DNA of 64,000 nucleotides from an uncultured Candidatus Saccharibacteria bacterium (GTDB lineage: Bacteria; Patescibacteriota; Saccharimonadia; Saccharimonadales; Saccharimonadaceae). The DNA lies in the NCBI GenBank assembly GCA_946222675.1, contig CAMIMA010000002.1, positions 124,001 through 188,000 on the forward strand, read 5' to 3'. This document shows positions 33,017 through 40,801 of the stretch, in pieces; position 1 is the stretch's first letter, and every line of letters begins with the position of its first letter. Below the pieces are notes generated by a model. The model made no database searches. It was given only the letters and a program-made list of their open reading frames with translations, and had not been told where the DNA came from. The translations under genes and the position numbers were made by a program.

Positions 33017-34879
33017 TTAGTAGTGCACAGCAATGTTGCGGCGCCAAGCGGCAAACGACGTGGCGGCCGTACGGCCGGCAGCTTCGTCTACCACTGGCTT
33101 GAAGTTACAGACAAAGTCGAACTTGCCCGTGGCGCGCACAAAGTGAATCATGGTCTCGGTCGGCACCGGCTGGCCATAGCGCACGTAAACGGCACGTAGC
33201 TGCTTGCTGTCCGAGGCGCCGAACTTCAGCAAGCGCACGCGCACCGCCTTGTCTGGCTGAGCGTCGGCGAGCGTGACCACCTTACCGTCGGAGTTGATGT
33301 AAAAGGCGTTGTAAGACACGCGGTTACCCTCGGTCAAGATGTAAATGTAGGCGTCAGCAATGGCGTTGTTGTCGGCGATGGCTTCCACGGCCAGCGACAC
33401 CAAATCGGCCTGCGCTTGACGAACTTCCTTGGCGAACTGCTTCTTCTCAGTGAACGACAGGGCGCGCGCTTCCACCTTGGCTGGCTCGGCTGGGGCGTCG
33501 TCATCCAGCTGCTCGGCATCAATCTGTTCGGCGGCATCAGCGCCCGACATCAGGCGCTCCGACTCCACGGCCTTGTTTTGGTCGAGGTCTTGCATCAGGC
33601 TCTTATACGAGGTGTTATCCTTCAACTCCGGTCGCACCGTGGCGAGCTGGTCGAAGATGGCGTAAATCATCGCGTCAGCATCGGTGCACTCGGCAACGGT
33701 CTCAAGCTGGTCACCGTCCTTGTGCGCCAAATCGTAGTGCACGAGGCCGTCGTCTTGGTTGGAGACGCTCAGCACGTAGCTACCACTGGCGCCACGACTA
33801 CAGAAGTACACAAACGGCTGCGAGTTACCCTTGCTGTCTAGGGTGGAAAGCAAGTTGCCGTTCATGTGCACCGCCGGCAAGCCCTTGGCGTGCTGGCGAA
33901 TAGCGTCAACAATGTCGAGCTCGGCAAAGTGGGCGTCGTCATACGGGTATTCACTGGTGTTTTCGTCCACCCGACCGGTGGCGTAAGCACTAAACAATGG
34001 TGAAATGCGGTCCATCAGCTCCACCAACTTAGCATTGACGCTGCGGCGGCTGTCTTGATACTTCACGCGATGCTTGGCCTCGTAATCGATGGCAATTTGC
34101 TTGGCCACGCCGTAAAATAAGCCACAAAGCACAAGGTTGAGGTCGCCCGAAGTAATCTGGCGCACCGTCACGCCCGCTTTGCGCACCTCAAGGCAATAGC
34201 GGCGCGGGGCAGCCGCATAGAGATAAGTGCCGTCGTTCCCCGGCTTGGCGGTTTTTAAGAGGCGCGGATAAAGGTCGGCGCGGTCGCCGTCCACCGGATA
34301 GCCCATCTGCTCGGCGTAATCGCGCACGGTAGCGCTCATGTACTCAAAGCTCTCCTTGCTGTCGCTCACGGTCTCTGGGGTGAGGTCACGGCGGATAGCG
34401 GCGCCCGAAAATTCTTTGGATATCTTACCTAAAATCGTCAGTTTGCGCTTCAACACAGCCGCTTCATCGAGCTTGCCGTCGGCTGCGGCATGGCGCGCCG
34501 CTTCATAGTCGGCAGCCAGCGAATAGGCGAGCTTATCAAACACCACCTGCAAGCAGCGCTTGGCATCGGTGTACTTGAGGTACTGAGCGCACTTGCCGTC
34601 GCGCCACAGGGCAATGTGGTACATCACCTTGCCATACTCGGCGGTTAAATAAACCGACTGGCCATCACCGTACGGTCGGCCGCTCCGCATAAAGCGCAAC
34701 GCAGTGAAATATTTGTCTGTTTTGGCGTGGCGGGCATAGAGTACTACCGTCTGGCCGTCATCCGCAAACCGTACTTGGTCGCGCAGCCCCGTAGTGTAGT
34801 CGCGCGCCGTCAAAAGCAGCTCGTCAAACGCGCGCTGCAAGTCGGCCCCACCACCTGCAATGTTATTACCCTCATTCAT
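33017..34879 (-). CDS. Large cytoplasmic repeat protein with possible YezG-like C-terminus
   Basis: 620 residues from ATG 34879 (MNEGNNIAGGG). TATAAT at 34889-34894 is nine bases upstream, so the message is nearly leaderless; the extension to 34909 would cross the -10 box. At least three related segments are visible, each a Tyr-rich strand region (YLYAAAPRRYCLEV; FVYFCSRGASGSYVLSV) followed by a D/A-rich helix (VFDKLAYSLAADYEAA; AIFDQLATVRPEL). The C-terminal ~140 residues (AYIYILTEGNRVSYNAF ... PVPTETMIHFVRATGKF) resemble the YezG/DUF600 immunity-type fold by eye. An acidic linker separates the two parts. No signal peptide. Function unknown. Confidence 0.65.
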   Translation of the reverse strand: MNEGNNIAGGGADLQRAFDELLLTARDYTTGLRDQVRFADDGQTVVLYARHAKTDKYFTALRFMRSGRPYGDGQSVYLTAEYGKVMYHIALWRDGKCAQYLKYTDAKRCLQVVFDKLAYSLAADYEAARHAAADGKLDEAAVLKRKLTILGKISKEFSGAAIRRDLTPETVSDSKESFEYMSATVRDYAEQMGYPVDGDRADLYPRLLKTAKPGNDGTYLYAAAPRRYCLEVRKAGVTVRQITSGDLNLVLCGLFYGVAKQIAIDYEAKHRVKYQDSRRSVNAKLVELMDRISPLFSAYATGRVDENTSEYPYDDAHFAELDIVDAIRQHAKGLPAVHMNGNLLSTLDSKGNSQPFVYFCSRGASGSYVLSVSNQDDGLVHYDLAHKDGDQLETVAECTDADAMIYAIFDQLATVRPELKDNTSYKSLMQDLDQNKAVESERLMSGADAAEQIDAEQLDDDAPAEPAKVEARALSFTEKKQFAKEVRQAQADLVSLAVEAIADNNAIADAYIYILTEGNRVSYNAFYINSDGKVVTLADAQPDKAVRVRLLKFGASDSKQLRAVYVRYGQPVPTETMIHFVRATGKFDFVCNFKPVVDEAAGRTAATSFAAWRRNIAVHY

Positions 34880-34962
34880 ACTACCAATATTATAGCATAA
34901 CCGCACCAATTGTACTAATGTTTAACAGTGAAGAGACATCGAGCCACCAAGCGAACCTCATA

Positions 34963-34991
34963 TTGACAAGTAAATGCATAAGTGTTATAGT
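34963..34991 (+). promoter_or_regulatory. Promoter of the 35002 HNH gene
   Basis: TTGACA (34963-34968), 17 bp, TATAGT (34986-34991), ten bases before ATG 35002. Confidence 0.75.
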
Positions 34992-35001
34992 AAAGAAGAT
35001 T

Positions 35002-35766
35002 ATGAAGATTATGAAGTTAAACGAGTCAGACCTTACCAACTTCGACCTCTATCGTAGCGACGACATCAAGCCCGAGCTCAAGTCCGCCATGGCGCTGACG
35101 GCGCTGGATATTCTCAATAAGCTGCCATGCGGGGAGAAGCGACGTCCAGAATATACCAACAATAATGAACTGCTACCCGAAAGCATCGACGCAAGCAAAG
35201 TTTATAGGAGAAATGACTATTTTGGGCTTGGCGTCAATAAAGATGAGGTCAAAGAAACAAGGCTGAAGCTCACCAACCGAGTTCTGCTCCGCGACTTGAC
35301 CAATGTCACAAAGAAATATAGTAAGAGATACGGCTTTTATGCCACCAGCGGCGACTTGCATTGCCTGTACACCGGCCGCGACATCTCATTTAGGCCCAAA
35401 GATGGCGCCAAGATTTCTAGCGTTATTGAGGTAGACCACGTGGTGCCACTAGAAGATATCTGGCGTAGCGATCGCGGACTTAGCCCGCAAGCGCGGCACG
35501 AACTTTTTGGCAACGACCTAGAGGTGCAAGCTGTGGCAAAAAGCGCCAACCAAGAGAAGGGGCCGGATACCTTTGAGGAGTGGCCAATGGATTGCTCGAA
35601 GCTACGGGAGGACTATATTGGCGACCCAATAAAGTTTAATAAACTTTATCTAGCGCAATATGCTGTACGCCAAGTAGCCATTAAAAATATGTACGGTCTG
35701 TGCGTCGACCGGTATGAACGTGATTACCTTAATCTAGCACTCACCCGCGCCGCCAAGCAAGACTAA
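35002..35766 (+). CDS. HNH endonuclease-like protein, DUF1524 type (copy 1, divergent)
   Basis: 254 residues from ATG 35002 (MKIMKLNESDL). The frame is open back to 34918 but that part includes the promoter. The core is VIEVDHVVPLEDIW, then ELFGNDLEVQAVAKSANQEKG, then YAVRQVAIKNMYGL, matching the DHV-P/AL ... N-L ... N-x-x-K ... Y-A-R-Q-I-x-V-K pattern of DUF1524 nucleases. The segment LLRDLTNVTK ... LYTGRDISF resembles the family's N-terminal part. No signal peptide, unlike many actinobacterial relatives. Paralogue of the 36525 gene; the two flank a toxin-antitoxin pair. Confidence 0.78.
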   Translation: MKIMKLNESDLTNFDLYRSDDIKPELKSAMALTALDILNKLPCGEKRRPEYTNNNELLPESIDASKVYRRNDYFGLGVNKDEVKETRLKLTNRVLLRDLTNVTKKYSKRYGFYATSGDLHCLYTGRDISFRPKDGAKISSVIEVDHVVPLEDIWRSDRGLSPQARHELFGNDLEVQAVAKSANQEKGPDTFEEWPMDCSKLREDYIGDPIKFNKLYLAQYAVRQVAIKNMYGLCVDRYERDYLNLALTRAAKQD

Positions 35767-35771
35767 CACCC

Positions 35772-36086
35772 TCATTTAGCCACTTCGCCACTGCCACCAT
35801 AAAAGATACGTACAATAAATACGGTGGCTAAATGCTCATCAATCCGATAAATGATTACATAATTGTCTACAGCGACCTTACGTATATCATAAGCCGCCCA
35901 ACGTAGCCATTCAATGTGCGCATACCTAGCGGGAAATGTGCTGAGACTACGAGCTATAGCTCTTAAATGGTTAAATTGTCGCGTAGCGGCAAAACTGTCT
36001 AATAAACTAAACTTAATATAATTATAGATATTTTCTAAATCCCGCTGAGCATCTGAAGAATAAACAACTTCGTAATGGTCGCTCAT
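35772..36086 (-). CDS. RelE/ParE family toxin
   Basis: 104 residues. The pattern YSSDAQRDLENIYNYI near the start and YVIIYRIDEHLATVFIVRIFYGG at the end is that of RelE/ParE/YafQ-type toxins, which cut mRNA on the ribosome (RelE) or poison gyrase (ParE). The start overlaps the antitoxin stop by 4 nt (antitoxin first), so both come from one transcript. Which subgroup it belongs to cannot be settled by eye. Confidence 0.85.
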   Translation of the reverse strand: MSDHYEVVYSSDAQRDLENIYNYIKFSLLDSFAATRQFNHLRAIARSLSTFPARYAHIEWLRWAAYDIRKVAVDNYVIIYRIDEHLATVFIVRIFYGGSGEVAK

Positions 36087-36388
36087 AAACCGTATTTATC
36101 CGCGAAATACTTGTCCACCTCGGCGGCAGTACGCGTGCGCCCCGCAGCAATGCCATCCATGCCACGCTGGACTTCAGCGTCTAGCTCTTCGCGCGACAAG
36201 TCACTTAGCGCCACCGGCTTACACGCTGGCAACCGCGGCTCAAAGGGCAAACCCTGTTGCAACACCACCTGACTGTAGAACATCTGAATAGCACTCGACG
36301 GCGAAATCCCCAGCCGCCCCAAAATCTGCTCGGCGTCTGTTTTTAAACCGGTATCAATTCTTGCGTAAACTGCGTTTGTGTTAGCCAT
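36083..36388 (-). CDS. RelB/DinJ family antitoxin
   Basis: 101 residues. The ribbon-helix-helix opening NAVYARIDTGLKTDAEQILGRLGISPSSAIQMFYSQVV is characteristic of RelB/DinJ antitoxins, which bind DNA as dimers and wrap the toxin with the C-terminal tail. ATG 36388 follows AGGAG. It lies upstream of and overlaps the toxin, and normally represses its own promoter. The promoter would fall in the ~100 bp shared with the divergent HNH gene. Confidence 0.88.
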   Translation of the reverse strand: MANTNAVYARIDTGLKTDAEQILGRLGISPSSAIQMFYSQVVLQQGLPFEPRLPACKPVALSDLSREELDAEVQRGMDGIAAGRTRTAAEVDKYFADKYGL

Positions 36389-36488
36389 GATGTCTCCTTT
36401 ATGCTTTTATTTTACTAAAAATTACCCTCAAGCGCAAGCAATTGCAAAAATTTGCCAGCAGGGGAGCGCGTATGGGGAGGAGCTTACT

Positions 36489-36520
36489 TTGACAAATACA
36501 ACTAAATGTGTTAGTATAAT
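36489..36520 (+). promoter_or_regulatory. Promoter of the 36525 HNH gene
   Basis: TTGACA (36489-36494), 17 bp, TAGTAT (36512-36517), merging into TATAAT (36515-36520). Similar in sequence to the promoter of the paralogue at 34963. Confidence 0.7.
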
Positions 36521-36524
36521 AAAG

Positions 36525-37265
36525 ATGAGATTGCGCCCTAACGACTTATACCGTAAACCCGAGCTGGCGTTTGGCCAGCTTGATAATGATAGTGCGCAAT
36601 ACCTCGCTAAAATCGCGCTGCATGAGCTACTTGGGCTACACGTGAAGCCCAAAGCCAGCAAGTCCAACTACAACCGGCGGCATAGCTTTGACGAGTCTAA
36701 CGACCACGACGCCGAAGCATACAACCGCACCGAACGGCGGCAGGAAATTTTGCGACGCGACCTCGACAGCTACCAGCTCGACCGCCGTGGGCAGGTCAAG
36801 GCAGGGGAACTCACCTGCCCGTACAGTGGTAAACACCTTGTGATGCCAACCTACTATGACATCGCGCGCGGCGCTGATGTCGACCACGTGGTCGCCCTCA
36901 GCAACGCCTGGGTGACGGGCGCCAAAAACCTCACCCGCGCTAACCGCAACGAACTGCTCAATCACCCGCTCGAATTACAGCTTGTCTCAAAACAAGCCAA
37001 CACCGAAAAAGCTTCATCTGACGCCAGCCAGTGGTTGCCAGACAACGTCCCCTACCGGCTGCAGTACGTGGCGCGGCAGATTGCCGTCAAGAACATCTTC
37101 CACCTCTGGGTAACTGAGCCTGAGCGCGACGCCATGCACCGTGTCTTAAAGCCGATGGCCGAGTCCGCCATCCTCTACACAGAGCTACTCGCCGATGAAG
37201 CCAAGCGCCGCGAGCGAGTCGCCGCCGAGCGCGCCATGATTAAGAAAATCCGCCAAATACACTAA
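36525..37265 (+). CDS. HNH endonuclease, DUF1524 type (copy 2)
   Basis: 246 residues from ATG 36525 (MRLRPNDLYR), seven bases after the -10 box, so probably leaderless; the frame extension to 36378 runs across the promoter. Core: ADVDHVVALSNAWVTGAKNLT, then NHPLELQLVSKQANTEKASSDASQWLP, then YVARQIAVKNIFHLWVTEPERDAM. This is a close match to the DUF1524 pattern seen in actinobacterial nucleases. A TCPYSG element precedes it. The C-terminal helix is charged (DEAKRRERVAAERAMIKKI). The active-site His sits in DHV. Role unknown: defence, competence or host interaction are open. Confidence 0.82.
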   Translation: MRLRPNDLYRKPELAFGQLDNDSAQYLAKIALHELLGLHVKPKASKSNYNRRHSFDESNDHDAEAYNRTERRQEILRRDLDSYQLDRRGQVKAGELTCPYSGKHLVMPTYYDIARGADVDHVVALSNAWVTGAKNLTRANRNELLNHPLELQLVSKQANTEKASSDASQWLPDNVPYRLQYVARQIAVKNIFHLWVTEPERDAMHRVLKPMAESAILYTELLADEAKRRERVAAERAMIKKIRQIH

Positions 37266-38723
37266 CGCACTTAAGCTACTGCACGCGGGTGATGATAACG
37301 ATAGTCTAGACAGTCCATAGCCCGCGCTTAACGGCACGCTTGACGGGCACACGCACAAAAACAACCCGCCAAGCACGCGGCTGCGACAACTTTACGCTTT
37401 CAAGACGTATGATTATACCTTTATGTTAATGTCGCACAATTTTTAGCACGCCGCGCGCGATGATTACGCCACCTTAAATGGCTAAATGACTAGCTAAGTT
37501 ACTTTACTTAACACCAAGCTAAACTCCAAGCCCATGGCGCGCAGGTATAACGTAGCCACACATCACGCCATAACTTATGGCAAGCCGTGCCATCACCACT
37601 CAAACCGTAGCCCATAGCAGCCAAACAGAGGCGAGGCAGTGCGCCACCTGCCACAAACCAAGCTAATCAACAGAGGTAGTAGCTAATCAAGACGGCTAAT
37701 AGGGCGGCGGCGGCCGGATTTTTGGCAGGGGGTGCGTCCATAGTAGGGGGAGTTAAATCGGGAGAGCTAACGCAAACCGCAACTCAACAGAGGTCGTGCT
37801 AAAGACAGTCCGGCACGCGGGGTACTTGATGCGTCGCATTTTTATTTTTCATTTTTTCGCGGGGCAACCTGCGCGCGGCGCCAACGCTCACTTTACAGAG
37901 GTGGGGTGGCACTATCACCGCGTCCTGACTTGCGGGCTTTACGTCGCACAACGTATGTTTTACGTTTTTTAACGACTTTAAAGCGACGCGTACCACTGAT
38001 AACTACATAATAAGCGCCAAATTGCGGCGCCGCGGCTGGCTTTCACTAAAATGGGGAAAATAATTAAATAATTATCCGCGCGCCTCACCCGATTAAAATA
38101 ATTCTCCCTCACAGCCTGCCGCGCCCGACGTCAATAATTATTTTATGGGTTATTTTTCTGGGCCAATTTTCGGGGGACTTTTGGCCAGTTTTCGGCTCGC
38201 GACCGGTATCAATCTAGCGTCAGCCACTCGCGAGTGCCAACGCTCAAATCAGGCAAGTTTTAGGTAAATCAGCCAAATCCGGCGCGCGGCGACAATTTTC
38301 TGTCAAGCGATTTTAATTATTTAATTAATTTAATTGCCAATATTACTACAATTAATAGAATGGCGCCACAATCACGGCCGTCGTACCTCTGATAAATTTT
38401 GTCGTCAATATTTAATAATTAATTTTCGCCATTGCCTAGGGGCCTGCCCTGCAGGGGTACAAACGCTAGCCGCGAGCGAGGCGGCAGCCAAAGATAAAGC
38501 CTACACTACATATTCGCGAGATGCTAGCTAAATTGCAGTGGTAGCGGCGCCAATTCGGCGCTGTGGCTCAGGAGTTTTCCACAGATCGTTGCGCCAACAT
38601 ATTACAACATAATAGCGTCATGACGTCAAATAAATCGCCTGTCACGCCATTTGACATATTTGACATTTATGTTGTAATATATTGTGATATTTTTGCGACG
38701 TCACTCCCCCGCCCTCTAATCGG
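37266..38723. other. 1.46-kb gene-free region
   Basis: No ORF with a credible ribosome site or promoter. Contents: ACAGAGG four times in one orientation at 37625-37901; AT-rich islands in GC-rich sequence (38050-38160, 38305-38420); a GGCCAA/TTGGCC hairpin at 38161-38186; a single DnaA-box-like TTTTCCACA at 38575-38583; and a nested dyad at 38599-38680. It separates the HNH/toxin-antitoxin block from the end of the dcw cluster. It could be a replication-related or integration locus, or decayed DNA; nothing decides. Confidence 0.6.
38599..38680. repeat. Nested inverted repeat
   Basis: Outer arms ATATTACAACATAA (38599-38612) and TTATGTTGTAATAT (38667-38680) are perfect 14-bp complements. Inside lie GTCAAAT and ATTTGAC arms and a palindromic TGACGTCA (38621-38628). 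No T-run follows, so it is not a normal terminator. Confidence 0.8.
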
Positions 38724-39602
38724 CTACTTCCAAAACGCCTTGCCGGCGACGCGGCAATCCACATAAATTGGTTTAATATTATGTGTATCAATGTAACGCA
38801 CCATAGTTGCGATGTCGCTCGCCTCTGATTCTGGCTGGCGCGTAATTTGCGCCTTAAACGGATATTGGCGGCTGTCCACGTAGAGCTCCACGTAGCGCGC
38901 CGCACCCTTCGGCACAACCACTCGCCGCACGCTGATGCCGCGCTTCGCTAGCGCCGTCGCCGTCCGACCGACGAAGCTCAAGAACCCCGCCGGCGCCGCC
39001 ACGCCGTTAATCGACTTGGCACCACTGTTATCTTCAATAGTTAGCTGCGGGGTACCGTAATAATTGTGCTGGAACACCACGCCCTTATCATCCACGAAGT
39101 TGGTCTTGCCATTCGCCGTCCACTGCGCCACGGGCGCGCGGAAGGAGAGCTTCGCCTGCGCCAGCATCAACCCCGCCGGCACCACATCCACACTCAACAC
39201 CTCAGGCGCCTGCTGGCGTAAATAATTCAATAACACCGAATTGCGCCGCATAAAGCTGAACCGCTCAAGCGGGTTGGTCTGATAATAACCGTTAATCAAT
39301 TTGAGGTAGCGCGCTTGGTCGGTGGCAGCCAGCCGCGCATCAGTCTGTACCCTCACCACTGAACCGGCGTACTGTGCAAGCAGCGCCAAGCCGAGCAACA
39401 CCAGCCCCACGACCACCATAAACAGCGCCGTCAATCGGCGTTGCACCGACTTGAGGTGCTGCAACCGCTGCCGCTCCAGCTGCGCCGTCTTTTCGCTCTT
39501 AAAGCCCGTCAGCGTCACGCCGCGCGTATAAGCGGCGGCATTAAAATCCGCCCGCGCCTCTCGCTCCGAGTGCTTCTCTTGCCCACGCCGAAAATTAAAC
39601 AT
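38724..39602 (-). CDS. ftsQ: Cell division protein FtsQ/DivIB-like
   Basis: 292 residues: ~60 cytoplasmic residues, one membrane helix (about 62-86), then a POTRA-like region with the FtsQ-type pattern LLNYLRQQAPEVLSVDVVPAGLMLAQAKLSFRAPVAQW, then a beta domain containing FVDDKGVVF. FtsQ links FtsB/FtsL to the divisome in the membrane. It is the last gene of the dcw cluster, after murG, which matches the usual order. Sequence divergence is high, as is normal for FtsQ, so the name rests on context as well. Confidence 0.78.
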   Translation of the reverse strand: MFNFRRGQEKHSEREARADFNAAAYTRGVTLTGFKSEKTAQLERQRLQHLKSVQRRLTALFMVVVGLVLLGLALLAQYAGSVVRVQTDARLAATDQARYLKLINGYYQTNPLERFSFMRRNSVLLNYLRQQAPEVLSVDVVPAGLMLAQAKLSFRAPVAQWTANGKTNFVDDKGVVFQHNYYGTPQLTIEDNSGAKSINGVAAPAGFLSFVGRTATALAKRGISVRRVVVPKGAARYVELYVDSRQYPFKAQITRQPESEASDIATMVRYIDTHNIKPIYVDCRVAGKAFWK

Positions 39603-39634
39603 AATCTAATTCTATTTTATCACAATCGCCGCCG

Positions 39635-40801
39635 TTAATGTACGTGTAGCTGCGTGGCGTCCAAAATCAGGCGCGCCATGTCTTGCAGGGCGTGCGGCTT
39701 GGCATAGCCGCCCAACGCCTTAGCGAGCTGCTGCCGCCGACCTTGGTCACGAATCAGCTCCGCCAGCGTCTTGCCTAACAGTTTCGGCTGCTGTTCCACG
39801 TCATGCTGCGCCAACACCACTGTTGCGCCCGCCTGCTCGTACACTTTGGCGTTCTTAGTCTGATGGTCGCCCGCCAGATATGGCGAAGGAATAATCACCG
39901 TCGCCACGCGAATCGCGGCTAACTCCGCCATGGTCGTCGCGCCCGCGCGCGTCACCACCACGTCCGCCGCCTTCATGTAGTCGGCAATTTGCTCAGTAAA
40001 CTCCAGCACCCGCACGTGCCTACGCTCGGCATCACTTAAGTCCAGTGTCACTTTACGCCCCTTACCAATCAACATCGCCACGTCGGCACCCTGCTTGATG
40101 AGCTGGCGGGCGTTCAAGGCCATCGCCACGTTGATTTCTTTCGCACCCAAGCCGCCGCCCATCGACACCACGAGCGGTCGCTCTGGGTCAAAGCCCAGCT
40201 TCGCCTTCAAGTCGCGATGCGCCGCGGCATTCACCGGCTTAACCTCGGGCCGCAACGGAATGCCAATGTACTTAGTGCGCGACTTCGGATAACTCGGGTA
40301 ATTCTCAACCGGCGCGCCCGTCCCAATCGCCCGCGCATAACGCGCCAACACGCGGTTGGTTAGCCCCGGCACCGTGTCACTGTCATGTAACACCAGAGGT
40401 ATGTGCAAGAGATGTGCTGCCAAGCCCACCGGCAAACAGACATAGCCACCCTTACAAAACACCACATCCGGCCGCAACCGGCGCAGCTTACAGTAGCTCG
40501 TCACAAACCCCGCGCCGATATGGAACAGGTCAACCAAGTTCGGGATGTGTGTGTGCACAATGTGATACAAACTAAACCAGCGATACCACCACGGCAAATT
40601 GGCGTAGCGGCGCAGCTTACCTGCCGGAATTACACTGGTCGGCACCGCCTTGCCCAGCAGCCCGCGCGCCTGCTTGATAAACTTGCGGTCACACCACACC
40701 GTAATGTCCGCCCGCGGATGTTCTCGCTTTATCTCTTTAATAACCGCGACGATTGGTGTAATATGGCCGCCGCTGCCGCCGCCCACGCATAAAATCTTCA
40801 T
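39635..40801 (-). CDS. murG: UDP-GlcNAc:lipid I transferase MurG
   Basis: Adds GlcNAc to lipid I on the inner face of the membrane to form lipid II. Start ATG 40801 (MKILCVGGGSGGHI) follows AGGAG and gives the canonical glycine-rich GGGSGGHI opening. The second half has VVSMGGGLGAKEIN and VVTRAGATTMAELAAI...IPSPYLAGDHQTKNA, diagnostic of MurG. 388 residues, a little longer than usual. It starts inside the 3' end of ftsW (overlap about 65 nt), so translation is coupled. Confidence 0.95.
   Translation of the reverse strand: MKILCVGGGSGGHITPIVAVIKEIKREHPRADITVWCDRKFIKQARGLLGKAVPTSVIPAGKLRRYANLPWWYRWFSLYHIVHTHIPNLVDLFHIGAGFVTSYCKLRRLRPDVVFCKGGYVCLPVGLAAHLLHIPLVLHDSDTVPGLTNRVLARYARAIGTGAPVENYPSYPKSRTKYIGIPLRPEVKPVNAAAHRDLKAKLGFDPERPLVVSMGGGLGAKEINVAMALNARQLIKQGADVAMLIGKGRKVTLDLSDAERRHVRVLEFTEQIADYMKAADVVVTRAGATTMAELAAIRVATVIIPSPYLAGDHQTKNAKVYEQAGATVVLAQHDVEQQPKLLGKTLAELIRDQGRRQQLAKALGGYAKPHALQDMARLILDATQLHVH

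Noticed and set aside
36378..36525. Upstream extension of the second HNH protein (50 extra residues)
   Set aside because: It would include the promoter and overlap the antitoxin start; the likely leaderless start is 36525.
14941..37265. Integrated prophage or conjugative element
   Set aside because: No integrase, transposase, structural phage gene, relaxase or flanking tRNA was seen in the region.
38575..38583. Chromosomal origin at the gene-free region based on a DnaA-box-like TTTTCCACA
   Set aside because: Only one box was seen there, with no dnaA, dnaN or rpmH nearby; a similar box also lies upstream of mraZ (47288-47296).
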